Assembly: GCA_900540375.1 (NCBI GenBank)
Contig: UQFS01000022.1
Span: forward strand, 1 to 58,829
Reading direction: 5' to 3'
Length of the DNA stretch: 58,829 bases
DNA from: an uncultured Prevotella sp.
GTDB taxonomy: Bacteria; Bacteroidota; Bacteroidia; Bacteroidales; Bacteroidaceae
Shown here in pieces: positions 26,105-34,328 of this stretch (the first letter of the stretch is position 1; each line of letters opens with the position of its first letter). The notes beneath the pieces were generated by a model that saw nothing but the letters and a program-made list of their open reading frames with translations, did not search any database and was not told the origin of the DNA. The position numbers and the translations under genes were made by a program.

Positions 26105-27193
26105 TTATTCTACGACACCAAAGTGATAGATTGTGTGTTGCTTGTACTGCTCTCCGGCATCAAGTACCACTGACGGGAAGTAAGGATGGTTTGGTGTGTC
26201 GGGGAAGTGCTGGCATTCCAAGCAGACAGCGGAGCGGCGTGGATAAATTGCTCCGTGAGTACCCTTAATGCCGGAAAGGAAGTTGCCGGTATAGAGCTGC
26301 AGTCCTGGCTCTGTGGTATACACTTCCATCGTGCGGCCGCTCACTGGTTCAATGAGTCGGGCAGCAAAGCTCATCTCTCCTTCCTCGTGCTTGTTGAGGA
26401 CATAGTTATGGTCAAAGCCACTGCCGTTCTTGATTTGCTCGTTATCGGCATTGATGTCCTGACCAAAGGGCTTGGGTTTGCGGAAGTCAAATGGTGTGCC
26501 TTCTACGAGACGGATCTCGCCTGTCGGAATAGAAGTCTTGTCAATCGGCAAATAGTAATTTGCGTTGATCTGACAGATGACGTTGTCAATAGAAGGAGTT
26601 GGGTTGGCGATGCCGGCTAAGGCAAAGAAACCGTGATTTGTTAAGTTGATAATAGTTTTTTTATTGGTGCAAGCTAAATAGTCAATATGTAGAGAGTTGT
26701 CGTCGTCCCAAGTGTAAACGACAGTAGTCTTCAACTCTCCGGTATAGCCTTCCTCACCGTAGGCTGATACATAGTGAAGCACGAGCGTGTGGTCGTTCAT
26801 CAACTCTGGATCCCAAACTTTGACGTTGAATCCTTTCTTGCCGCCGTGGAGAGAATTGGGGCCGTCGTTGACAGGCACGTCATAAACTTTTCCATGGAGA
26901 GTGAACTCGCCTTTAGCAATGCGGTTGCCATAACGTCCGATGAGACGGGAGAGATAAGGCTCCGGAGAGTTGATGACATCATTGATGTTGTCGTGTCCCA
27001 TAATGACATTAGCGCGTTTGCCATCCTTATCTGGAACCATGATGGCGACGATAGCACCTCCAAAGTTAGTGATGGCAGCCTCATTGCCTTGTGCGTTCTT
27101 TAACACGAAGAGGTCAGTCTTCTTTCCTTTCACAGTGGTCTGAAAGTCTTCACGCTTCAGACCACAGATATTTTCCGTTGTTGTGTTTGTCAT
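26105..27193 (-). CDS. galM: Aldose 1-epimerase, cytosolic (GalM)
   Basis: A 362-residue galactose mutarotase without signal peptide. GRYGNRIAKGEF, SLHGGKKGFN, TNHGFFAL (catalytic His) and CLECQHFPDTPNHPYFPS (catalytic Glu) are the active-site motifs. It converts beta- to alpha-galactose for galactokinase two genes downstream. It heads the galactose unit and has a good candidate promoter at 27240-27271. Compared with the lipoprotein paralogue at 21913-23106 it is shorter and lacks export signals. Confidence 0.95.
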   Translation of the reverse strand: MTNTTTENICGLKREDFQTTVKGKKTDLFVLKNAQGNEAAITNFGGAIVAIMVPDKDGKRANVIMGHDNINDVINSPEPYLSRLIGRYGNRIAKGEFTLHGKVYDVPVNDGPNSLHGGKKGFNVKVWDPELMNDHTLVLHYVSAYGEEGYTGELKTTVVYTWDDDNSLHIDYLACTNKKTIINLTNHGFFALAGIANPTPSIDNVICQINANYYLPIDKTSIPTGEIRLVEGTPFDFRKPKPFGQDINADNEQIKNGSGFDHNYVLNKHEEGEMSFAARLIEPVSGRTMEVYTTEPGLQLYTGNFLSGIKGTHGAIYPRRSAVCLECQHFPDTPNHPYFPSVVLDAGEQYKQHTIYHFGVVE

Positions 27194-27239
27194 ATCAACA
27201 AGTTTTTAGTTACGTTCTTGTATAGTTTTACTTCTACTT

Positions 27240-27271
27240 GCAAAGTAACTAAAAATATGTGATAAAAGCAA
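27240..27271 (-). promoter_or_regulatory. Candidate galM promoter
   Basis: Minus-strand TTACTTTGC (27240-27248) differs from the Bacteroidetes -7 consensus at one base, and a TTG (27269-27271) is 20 bases upstream. It would start the galM-transporter-galK message. Confidence 0.55.
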
Positions 27272-27304
27272 GATAAACGACGATAAAATACCCTTATTGC
27301 AATG

Positions 27305-28594
27305 TTAAAAATGATTTATTGATAGGAAATCTGCTACAATATAGCTCGAGCCTCCCACAAAAATGAAGTCATCTTCTGATGCATCTGCCATAGCTTGACG
27401 GAAAGCATTGGCAACAGAGCCATAGTCGTCGCCTTGTAGTTGGTGCTGATATCCAAGATTCTTCACTTGGGAAGCAGGAATGGCCCGTCGTGAAGTGGCC
27501 TGGGCCCAATAGTACTTTGCGTCTTTCGGTAGTAGCATCATCACGGATGATATATCTTTATCATCAACCATGCCGAAAACCATTCTTAATTGCTTGCAAG
27601 GAATGCTCTTGATTTGTGTAGCGAGATATTGCCAACCACCGACATTATGCCCTGTGTCGCAAATGACTAAGGGGCGCTGGTTGATGATCTGCCATCTGCC
27701 CGTCAGACCTGTTGTCTCAGATACGGTAGAAAAACCTTTGTGGATTGAATCTAAGGTAATATGAGGATCGTTAAGCTCACGTAGTGCGCATAAGATAGTA
27801 TTGGTGTTCTTCGTCTGATAGTCTCCGCCAAGTTCTCCATGGAAAGAGCCGAAGTCATGGGTAACATAATTGCGCCCGCATTTTGCGTCATGGCATGGCA
27901 CTGAGGAGATGACCTCCGGCTGATCTTCTGCAAAGGTGATAGGTGCGTCTTCCGCCTTGGCTTTTGCTTCAAAGACAGGACGTGTCTCTGCACAGGTTTC
28001 TCCTATGACAACAGGAGTGTGGGGCTTGATGATACCAGCCTTCTCTCCGGCAATCTTGGCTAAAGTGTTGCCAAGAAATTGTGTATGGTCGAAACTGATA
28101 TTCGTGATGATGGACAATTCTGGACGAATGATATTGGTACAATCAAGACGTCCGCCAAGCCCTACCTCAATAACGGCGATATCGACTTTTTGCTCTTTGA
28201 AATAGAGGAAAGCCAAGGCTGTCGTCAATTCGAAGAAAGAAGGGTGGAGGGGCTCGAAAAAAAGTCGCTCACTCTCAACGAAGTCTATGACGCGTTGCTT
28301 GCTGATGGATTTGCCGTTGACACGAATGCGTTCACGAAAATCAACCAAATGTGGAGAAGTGTAGAGACCGACGCGATAGCCAGCCTGTTGAAGAATCGAG
28401 GCTAAAGTATGTGAGCATGACCCCTTACCGTTGGTGCCGGCAACATGGATCGTGCGATAAGCTCTGTGGGGATGACCAAAGTGTTCATCCAATGCCAAGG
28501 TGTTCTCCAATCCTGCTTTATAAGCCGAAGCTCCTACGTGCTCAAAGACAGGTGTACTATTAAATAGGTATCCAACGCATTCTTGATAAGTCAT
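27305..28594 (-). CDS. folC: Folylpolyglutamate synthase / dihydrofolate synthase (FolC)
   Basis: A 429-residue Mur-ligase-type enzyme that adds glutamate to dihydropteroate and to folates. The P-loop GTNGKGS is at residues 53-59, followed by YTSPHLVDFRERIRVNG, EVGLGGRLDCTNI, and TNISFDHTQFLG with the metal-binding His; ICDTGHNVGG is in the C-terminal domain. The ATG at 28592-28594 (MTYQE) is chosen over an in-frame TTG two codons upstream. It lies 54 bases downstream of the dnaJ stop with a hairpin between, so it may have separate regulation. Confidence 0.95.
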   Translation of the reverse strand: MTYQECVGYLFNSTPVFEHVGASAYKAGLENTLALDEHFGHPHRAYRTIHVAGTNGKGSCSHTLASILQQAGYRVGLYTSPHLVDFRERIRVNGKSISKQRVIDFVESERLFFEPLHPSFFELTTALAFLYFKEQKVDIAVIEVGLGGRLDCTNIIRPELSIITNISFDHTQFLGNTLAKIAGEKAGIIKPHTPVVIGETCAETRPVFEAKAKAEDAPITFAEDQPEVISSVPCHDAKCGRNYVTHDFGSFHGELGGDYQTKNTNTILCALRELNDPHITLDSIHKGFSTVSETTGLTGRWQIINQRPLVICDTGHNVGGWQYLATQIKSIPCKQLRMVFGMVDDKDISSVMMLLPKDAKYYWAQATSRRAIPASQVKNLGYQHQLQGDDYGSVANAFRQAMADASEDDFIFVGGSSYIVADFLSINHF

Positions 28595-28614
28595 CGTCAA
28601 GGGATAATAAAAAT

Positions 28615-28640
28615 AATCCCTCCCGTTGCCAGGAGGGATT
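28615..28640 (-). terminator. dnaJ terminator
   Basis: Minus-strand AATCCCTCC (from 28632-28640) pairs with GGAGGGATT (from 28615-28623) around 8 bases, followed by a T-rich ATTTTTATT. It lies between dnaJ and folC. Confidence 0.75.
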
Positions 28641-28648
28641 GCTATGGA

Positions 28649-29815
28649 TTAATTGAAGTAGCTTTTGAATTTCTCGAAGATGTTTTTCTTCGTCGACGTG
28701 TCGCCTTTGAAGTTTTCGCTGTCGCGTAGTTCTTCAATAGCCTTGCGCTCATCTTTTGTAAGTGTCTTAGGAACGTAGACACTCATATTCACAACCAAGT
28801 CACCGATACCGGTGCCATAGCCTTTCAGAGCAGGGAGTCCTTTACCTCTCAGTCGTGTACTCATGCCCGGTTGGGTGCCCGGCGCGATTTTCATCTTTAT
28901 CTTGCTTCCACTGATTGTCGGTATTTCCACTTCGCCTCCCAGGGCTGCTGTAGGAAAGTCAAGAAGCAGATTATAGATAATGTCTTGCTTGTCTCTGATG
29001 AAGGTGCTGTCCTTCTCCTCCTCAATGAAAACCTGTATGTCACCATTGATACCGTTGTGTGGAGCCACGTTGCCCTTACCATGGGCATTGAGAACCATGC
29101 CGTCTTCGATGCCTGCCGGGATGTTGATCTCTACCACTTCCTCGCCTTTGACGACGCCGGATCCGTTGCATTCCTTGCACTTGTCTTTGATTACAGTGCC
29201 TTCGCCATGACAGGTTGGACATTCACTTTGCGTGGTCATCATGCCGAACATGGAGCGTACGGTACGAGCGACGACACCAGAACCGTGACAAGTCGGACAT
29301 GTCTCTGGTTTAGCGCCGTTGGCAGCACCTGTTCCATGACAAGCTGTACAAGTCACATCTTTCTTGACTTTGAATTTCTTGGTTACTCCGCTTGCAATGT
29401 CTTGAAGAGAGAGTTTGACTTTCAGTCTTAGGTCAGAGCCTCGGTAAACGCGTTGTTGCTGACGTTGGCCGCCTCCGCCGAAGCCTCCAAAGCCTCCAAA
29501 ACCGGAATGACCTCCAAAGATGTCACCGAACATAGAGAAGATGTCGTCCATGTCCATGCCGCCTCCACTGAAGCCGCCAAAGCCACCGCCTTGCGGGCCA
29601 TCGAAGCCAAACTGATCGTATTGTTGTCTTTTCTGAGAATCGTGCAATACCTCATAAGCTTCGGCAGCCTCCTTGAATTTCTCCTCAGCTTCTTTGTTAC
29701 CAGGATTACGGTCGGGATGATATTTGATGGCCAATTTGCGATAGGCCATCTTGATTTCATCTTCCGATGCATCACGACTTACGCCAAGTACTTCGTAGTA
29801 ATCTCTTTTTTCCAT
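28649..29815 (-). CDS. dnaJ: Molecular chaperone DnaJ
   Basis: A 388-residue type I Hsp40 that delivers clients to DnaK and stimulates its ATPase. The J domain occupies residues 1-70 with HPD at 33-35, then a Gly/Phe-rich stretch (about 75-115, with many GGFGGF units), then four zinc-finger repeats of CxxCxGxG type (CTACHGTG, CPTCHGSG, CPTCHGEG, CKECNGSG) at about 155-225, and the C-terminal client-binding domains. Everything expected is intact. It follows grpE by 29 bases. Confidence 0.98.
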   Translation of the reverse strand: MEKRDYYEVLGVSRDASEDEIKMAYRKLAIKYHPDRNPGNKEAEEKFKEAAEAYEVLHDSQKRQQYDQFGFDGPQGGGFGGFSGGGMDMDDIFSMFGDIFGGHSGFGGFGGFGGGGQRQQQRVYRGSDLRLKVKLSLQDIASGVTKKFKVKKDVTCTACHGTGAANGAKPETCPTCHGSGVVARTVRSMFGMMTTQSECPTCHGEGTVIKDKCKECNGSGVVKGEEVVEINIPAGIEDGMVLNAHGKGNVAPHNGINGDIQVFIEEEKDSTFIRDKQDIIYNLLLDFPTAALGGEVEIPTISGSKIKMKIAPGTQPGMSTRLRGKGLPALKGYGTGIGDLVVNMSVYVPKTLTKDERKAIEELRDSENFKGDTSTKKNIFEKFKSYFN

Positions 29816-29844
29816 TGTCTTGTGCCCGTCGATACTTCAACAAA

Positions 29845-30501
29845 TTATTGTCCTACTGCTACTTTGGCATGGCGAATGACTTTATCGTTCATGGTGTAGC
29901 CAGTCTGCACGCAGTCGATCACTTTGCCTTTCTTGTCATCTCCCATACCAGGAACCATAGCCACAGCCTCATGGTAGTCGGTATTGAAGTCCTTGTCTTT
30001 GGTATCGATTTTCTTCACACCAAGACTCTCCAGTGTCTTAACGAACTTGTTGAAGATCATCTGCACTCCTTCTTTAATGACTTTCGGGTCTTCACTCTTG
30101 TCGGCAATGGCACGCTCAAAGTCATCGAGAACGGGCAGAATAGCGGTCACGGTCTTCACACCACCGTTGAGAATGAGATCGGCTTTCTCGCGCAACGTGC
30201 GCTTCTTATAATTATCGAACTCTGCAGCCGTGCGGAGATAGCGGTCTTTGAGCTCCTCTATTTCTGCTTGTGCCTCAGCCAGAGGATCTTTCTTCTCCTC
30301 CTTAGCCTGCTCCTTTCCATTCTCCTTATTATTGTTGTCGTGCTTACTTTGATGGTTCTCGTGAGTGTTATTCTCTTGTTTATGAGCGTCAGCAGTAGCT
30401 TTTTCTTGCTTCTCGCTATCGTGACTCTCCCTGGCAACTTTGCTTTCAGCACCTTCGACTTTTATGTCTCTTTCGTTTTGGTCGTTTTTCTTTTCTTCCA
30501 T
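29845..30501 (-). CDS. grpE: Nucleotide exchange factor GrpE
   Basis: A 218-residue nucleotide exchange factor for DnaK. The first about 80 residues are a charged low-complexity tail rich in Lys, Glu, Asn and His, followed by the long coiled-coil helix (ELKDRYLRTAAEFDNYKKRT) and the beta domain with the family pattern VIRHAKVAVGQ at the C-terminus. The ATG at 30499-30501 (MEEKKND) is chosen; the ATG at 30552 would add 17 unlike residues. It pairs with dnaJ immediately downstream; dnaK is not in the window. Confidence 0.95.
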   Translation of the reverse strand: MEEKKNDQNERDIKVEGAESKVARESHDSEKQEKATADAHKQENNTHENHQSKHDNNNKENGKEQAKEEKKDPLAEAQAEIEELKDRYLRTAAEFDNYKKRTLREKADLILNGGVKTVTAILPVLDDFERAIADKSEDPKVIKEGVQMIFNKFVKTLESLGVKKIDTKDKDFNTDYHEAVAMVPGMGDDKKGKVIDCVQTGYTMNDKVIRHAKVAVGQ

Positions 30502-30563
30502 GATAAAATGTTTTTTAATGAAAGCTTTGCAAAAAATGTGCCGAATGGACATATACTGCCATT

Positions 30564-32192
30564 TTAAGCGTTTCCGCCGTACATTTTTGCTTTCTGCTCT
30601 TTGATGGTATCATCGTGGATATACTCATCGTATGGCATCAGCTTGTCGATCGTACCACTCGGTGTGAGTTCGATGATGCGGTTGGCTACCGTTTCGATAA
30701 ACTCGTGGTCGTGGCTGGAGAAAAGCACGTTGCCTTTGAACGAGACCAGATTGTTGTTGAACGCTTGGATGCTCTCAAGGTCGAGGTGGTTGGTGGGGGT
30801 GTCGAGGATGAGGCAGTTGGCGTTTTGCAGTTGCATTCTTGCAATCATGCAACGCATCTTCTCACCACCGGAAAGTACGTTGACCTTCTTCTCAACCTCT
30901 TCCTGACGGAAAAGCATACGGCCGAGATAAGCCTTCATTGTCACCTCATTGCCAGCGCCATATTGACTCAGCCAGTCAACGAGATTCAAGTCGGACTGGA
31001 AGAACTTCGTATTGTCGAGAGGAAGATAGGCTGTGGTGATGGTCACGCCCCACTTATAGATGCCTCCGTCGGCCTGTCGATTGCCATTGATGATCTCGAA
31101 GAGAGCAGTCATGGCTTTAGGATTGTGACTCAGGAAGACAACTTTCTGATCCTTCTCGATATTGAAGTTGACATTGTCAAAGAGAACGGTACCGTCTGCA
31201 TCGACAGCTTTCAGATTCTCTACTTCGAGGATCTGGTTACCGGGGTCACGATCCATTTGGAAGATGATGCCAGGATACTTGCGGCTGGATGGACGGATCT
31301 CCTCTACGTTGAGTCTCTCCAACATCTTCTTACGCGATGTGGTCTGCTTGCTCTTTGCCACATTGGCAGAGAAGCGGCGGATGAACTCTTCCAATTGCTT
31401 CTTCTTTTCTTCAGCCTTCATGCGCTGGTTCTGAGCCTGACGCAGAGCGAGCTGGGAGCTTTCGTACCAGAAACTGTAGTTACCGGCAAAGACAGTTACT
31501 TTACCGAAGTCGATGTCGATGGTCTGTGTGCTCACGGCGTCAAGGAAGTGACGGTCGTGGCTGACAACGAGCACCGTCTGGTTCTCGTCAATATCGCCTA
31601 AGTAGTCTTCCAACCACTCGACTGTGTCGAGATCCAAGTCGTTGGTGGGCTCGTCGAGAAGAAGGTTGTCTGGTTTTCCAAAGAGGGCCTTTGCCAACAT
31701 GACGCGAACTTTCTCATTGTTGGAGAGCTCTGACATCTGTTTTTGATGTAAGTTTTCGTTGACGCCCAAGTTCTGGAGCAGCTGGGCAGCATTGCTCTCT
31801 GCCTCCCAACCATTCATCTCAGCGAACTTTTCCTCCAGTTCTGCTGCGCGGTTGCCATCTTCGTCGGTCATCTCAGGCTTGGAATAGAGAGCCTCACGCT
31901 CTTTTATATTGTTCCAAAGAGCTTCATAGCCCATCAAAACGGTGTCCATGACGCTGAAAGCATCGTATTTGAAGTGATCCTGTTCCAAAATAGACAGACG
32001 CTCGCCCGCTCCAAATTCAACGGAACCTTTATTGGGCTCAAGATCTCCGCTGATAGCGCGAAGCAGTGTTGACTTTCCTGCACCGTTGGCACCGATGACT
32101 CCGTAAATATTACCCCGGGTGAACTTGATGTTTACGTCTTTATAAAGAACTCTCTTGCCAAACTGTACGGCAAGGTTTGTCAGTGTAATCAT
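30564..32192 (-). CDS. ABC-F family protein, YbiT-like, degenerate second ATPase site
   Basis: A 542-residue soluble protein with two ABC domains. Domain 1 has an intact Walker A (GANGAGKST, residues 34-42) and LLLDEPTNDLD, but its signature reads LSNNEKVR instead of LSGGE. In domain 2 the Walker A position reads LSHNPKAMTA, without the GxGKST core, and Walker B is LILDTPTNHLD, with Thr where the catalytic Glu should be; its signature LSGGEKMR is intact. Overall layout and length match YbiT. As ABC sites are composite, the Walker A of domain 1 with the good signature of domain 2 would leave one working site and one dead site. Probable ribosome-associated regulator. grpE follows after 62 bases. 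Confidence 0.9.
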   Translation of the reverse strand: MITLTNLAVQFGKRVLYKDVNIKFTRGNIYGVIGANGAGKSTLLRAISGDLEPNKGSVEFGAGERLSILEQDHFKYDAFSVMDTVLMGYEALWNNIKEREALYSKPEMTDEDGNRAAELEEKFAEMNGWEAESNAAQLLQNLGVNENLHQKQMSELSNNEKVRVMLAKALFGKPDNLLLDEPTNDLDLDTVEWLEDYLGDIDENQTVLVVSHDRHFLDAVSTQTIDIDFGKVTVFAGNYSFWYESSQLALRQAQNQRMKAEEKKKQLEEFIRRFSANVAKSKQTTSRKKMLERLNVEEIRPSSRKYPGIIFQMDRDPGNQILEVENLKAVDADGTVLFDNVNFNIEKDQKVVFLSHNPKAMTALFEIINGNRQADGGIYKWGVTITTAYLPLDNTKFFQSDLNLVDWLSQYGAGNEVTMKAYLGRMLFRQEEVEKKVNVLSGGEKMRCMIARMQLQNANCLILDTPTNHLDLESIQAFNNNLVSFKGNVLFSSHDHEFIETVANRIIELTPSGTIDKLMPYDEYIHDDTIKEQKAKMYGGNA

Positions 32193-32233
32193 TATATCTT
32201 CTGATTATTATTGTGGTTGATCTAAAATGCCTT

Positions 32234-32242
32234 GCAAAGGTA
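32234..32242 (-). promoter_or_regulatory. Candidate -7 element for the ABC-F gene
   Basis: Minus-strand TACCTTTGC matches TAnnTTTG about 42 bases upstream of the ABC-F start. No TTG is seen at the usual -33 spacing, so only half of the promoter is supported. Confidence 0.5.
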
Positions 32243-32471
32243 CAAAAATAATGTGACTTCCTTATTGATAATACGGAATTTAACAATTTGACAAAGAGTG
32301 GTAACTGTTCGGCGAATGTATCTCCACACAGATGAGTAAGATTCGTAAAACACTGCTGGAAGATTAGCCCTTATCAGAAGAATGGTCTTTTATGCTTTAT
32401 CAATCATTATCATGACACAAAAATATAAAGCAAATGATGGTGCTTGAAAGGAAACATACGGATATATGAAT

Positions 32472-32869
32472 CTTTACAAAATGGCATCACCGCGGAGCCA
32501 CAATCTAGAGAGCGAGGAAACTCGAAAATGAGAAAAAACAAAGATGAGTCATCGTTTTTTGCCGACTCATGTTGTCAAAGTACCTTCCTGATACTGTCAG
32601 AAAGGCTTTCTGACCAGGTCAAACTGCCTTTCTGATCATGTCATCTTACCGAGATGACAGCATCAAAAAGGCTTTCTGACAAGCGAAATCACTAAAATTT
32701 CATTGTAAAATTGCTGTTTTTCTGAAGGCGAAAACGCTCTGCAATTATAACGCTTTGTAAGTCAAATGATTACAAAAAAAACCTCAAAATTCGCAAAATT
32801 GAGAGCAACATAGGTGTCGGTTCAGAAAAACGCCTGCATTTGAGCGGAAAAATGTCAGTTTACTCAACA
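32472..32869. repeat. Dispersed ~400-bp intergenic element, copy 1
   Basis: Aligns end to end with 57134-57532. Shared blocks include GGCATCACC followed by CGGAG and CAATCTAGAGAGCGAGGA (left), GTTGTCAAAGTACCTT, CCAGGTCAAAC, GAGATGACAGCATCAAAA and GGCTTTCTGA (core), and CTCAAAATTCGC, ATTGAGAGC, AACATAGG and GGAAAAATGTCAGTTTA (right). The core (about 32583-32680) is full of palindromes: GTCAGAAAG-G-CTTTCTGAC, TGACC-A-GGTCA, and TCAGAAAGGC pairing with GCCTTTCTGA. Outer arms CCTTCCTGATACTGTC and GACAGCATCAAAAAGG close a larger stem with three mismatches. It is not a known IS, and no transposase is encoded. Confidence 0.85.
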
Positions 32870-32944
32870 AAGATGTGGAGGAAGATATACTGCAAGAGAT
32901 CGTGTTGTCAGCTCATGCAACAGTAGCGGTTTAGAGAAATATAA

Positions 32945-32977
32945 CAGAGGCTATCACCTAAAAGATAATAACCTCTG
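32945..32977 (-). terminator. Probable terminator of the zinc-ribbon gene
   Basis: CAGAGG (32945-32950) and CCTCTG (32972-32977) pair, with a weaker inner TATC/GATA extension; on the minus strand a T-rich TTATATTTCT follows. It lies about 30 bases beyond the stop codon of the zinc-ribbon gene. Confidence 0.5.
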
Positions 32978-33004
32978 TATAGTCATTAATATATTATTAT
33001 GCTC

Positions 33005-34279
33005 CTATTCCAATATCTTTGTCATGGACATGGAAGAGATCAGACCATCAGGTCCGATAGTGGCCTTGATATTGAAGCGGGTACTTGTCGAAGTGCCATC
33101 AGCCTTTTCGACTTTCTGGACTGCCGAGAAAGTTGTGTTGTACTGGTATTCCTCATCTCCCACTTCCTTCTTGCTAATTTTATAGTCGTTGTTGATGTGC
33201 CAATTCATGTTCGAGATATCATCTTTATAGATTTTGCTCAGGAAAACGGCAACATCAGCTTTGGTCGCATCTGACTTGCCGAGGAAGTTAGACATGAGAG
33301 GCGCTACAGTAGCCGTCAAGCCATCTTCATTCTTAGCATTGATAGCTTGGAAGAAATGACGGAATACAGCACTGACCATGGTTTTTTCCTCAGGCTGCAC
33401 AGTTTTGGCTTTGAGCAACTTCAGCGCGTTGTTAGCTTGATCAACGTGCTCACCATTTGCATGTTCGTTCAGATACGTAGTATAGGACTGTTCTGAATTG
33501 CCGTTTGTAGCATCAATCCAGTCCAAGGAGTCGATCTTGTGAAGAGCGTCAGCCTTATGTTCTGAGTTTGGGTGCTTGGTGAGATAGTCCTCCAAAGCTG
33601 TGCGGGAGCCACTGACGACGGCATTGGTCCAGTCGATGTCTGTCTGTTTTAAGCTCTGGAGTTTTGCTTCAACAGAGTCACGGTGTGCTTCCGGTGCATC
33701 TGGATTGGTATCAAGATAAGTCTGCAAGACAGTTGGGTCATCGCTCTTCATTGCAAACTCATAAGCTTCCTCTTCTTTTGAGTTCTTGCTATTATTGTAG
33801 AAGTAGAAACAAACGCCGCAAGCTAAAACGGCAAGAATGAGACCAATAATCAATGCACTATAGCTTTTCTTGGGTGCCTCGGGCTTTTGACGATGGTCAG
33901 ACGATGTGGGTGGAACGACGCGCTGAGCATCTCTTGCCTCCGTTCGCTGATAGCTGTTACTTGTTTTCGGCGGAGTGGGAGGTTGTGGTTTTCTTGCCTC
34001 GTCTTGTTGTTTTTCAAAAGTCTGAGTGTTAGTACCGCTCTGCGGTTGCGAATCACGATTATTGTCAAAGGAATTGTTACCGACCTGTCCTTTTACCAAA
34101 GTCTCTCCCCGTGGAGTGAGATGATGGCAATTTGGGCACATCTCCTGATCTTTGAAATAGATTTCACCACATTGAGGGCATCTTACGATTTTACCGGCGA
34201 TGGGGACACCACAGTTTGGACATGCAGGAGCTTTGTCACTGATTTGCCGCCCACATTCGGGACATTTTATAATAGCCAT
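33005..34279 (-). CDS. Zinc-ribbon membrane protein
   Basis: A 424-residue protein of unknown function. The N-terminus carries zinc-ribbon units (CPECGRQISDKAPACPNCG at residues 5-23, then CPQCGEIYFKDQEMCPNC at about 34-51). A Gln/Pro/Thr-rich linker and a single membrane helix (about 141-161, ALIIGLILAVLACGVCFYFY) follow. The outer part contains loosely repeated helical units with the pattern Trp-x-x-Ala ... Tyr-Leu-x-x-His-Pro-x-x-x-His (TYLDTNPDAPEAH, DYLTKHPNSEHK, TYLNEHANGEH), then a C-terminal NTF2-like domain (about 305-424). Topology suggests a cytosolic zinc-binding head and an extracytoplasmic repeat/NTF2-like part, like YvbJ/TcaA-type proteins. Function is not known. Confidence 0.75.
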   Translation of the reverse strand: MAIIKCPECGRQISDKAPACPNCGVPIAGKIVRCPQCGEIYFKDQEMCPNCHHLTPRGETLVKGQVGNNSFDNNRDSQPQSGTNTQTFEKQQDEARKPQPPTPPKTSNSYQRTEARDAQRVVPPTSSDHRQKPEAPKKSYSALIIGLILAVLACGVCFYFYNNSKNSKEEEAYEFAMKSDDPTVLQTYLDTNPDAPEAHRDSVEAKLQSLKQTDIDWTNAVVSGSRTALEDYLTKHPNSEHKADALHKIDSLDWIDATNGNSEQSYTTYLNEHANGEHVDQANNALKLLKAKTVQPEEKTMVSAVFRHFFQAINAKNEDGLTATVAPLMSNFLGKSDATKADVAVFLSKIYKDDISNMNWHINNDYKISKKEVGDEEYQYNTTFSAVQKVEKADGTSTSTRFNIKATIGPDGLISSMSMTKILE

Positions 34280-34297
34280 AATGAAAAGTATATTTAG

Positions 34298-34313
34298 ATT
34301 TTAACGTTAAAAT
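34298..34313. promoter_or_regulatory. Perfect 16-bp palindrome
   Basis: ATTTTAACGTTAAAAT is a perfect palindrome located 19-34 bases upstream of the zinc-ribbon gene start and just after the GH25 gene. It could be an operator for the zinc-ribbon gene. No regulator is identified. Confidence 0.4.
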
Positions 34314-34328
34314 TCTATCAGTTCTCTA

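Larger units (their letters stand above)
32193..33004. other. 812-base intergenic region with dispersed repeat
   Basis: From left to right it holds the ABC-F promoter region (32193-32250), about 220 bases in which I see nothing specific, copy 1 of the dispersed element (32472-32869), a short stretch with no clear feature, and a hairpin downstream of the zinc-ribbon gene (32945-32977). No convincing standard-size gene is present. Confidence 0.7.

Noticed and set aside
30615..31601. 328-codon plus-strand frame opposite the YbiT-like gene
   Set aside because: Antisense shadow; no start context, no domain, overlapped fully by a convincing gene.
32444..32635. 63-codon frame in the dispersed element, copy 1
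   Set aside because: It runs through the palindromic core and is not preserved in copy 2, so it is unlikely to be a gene.
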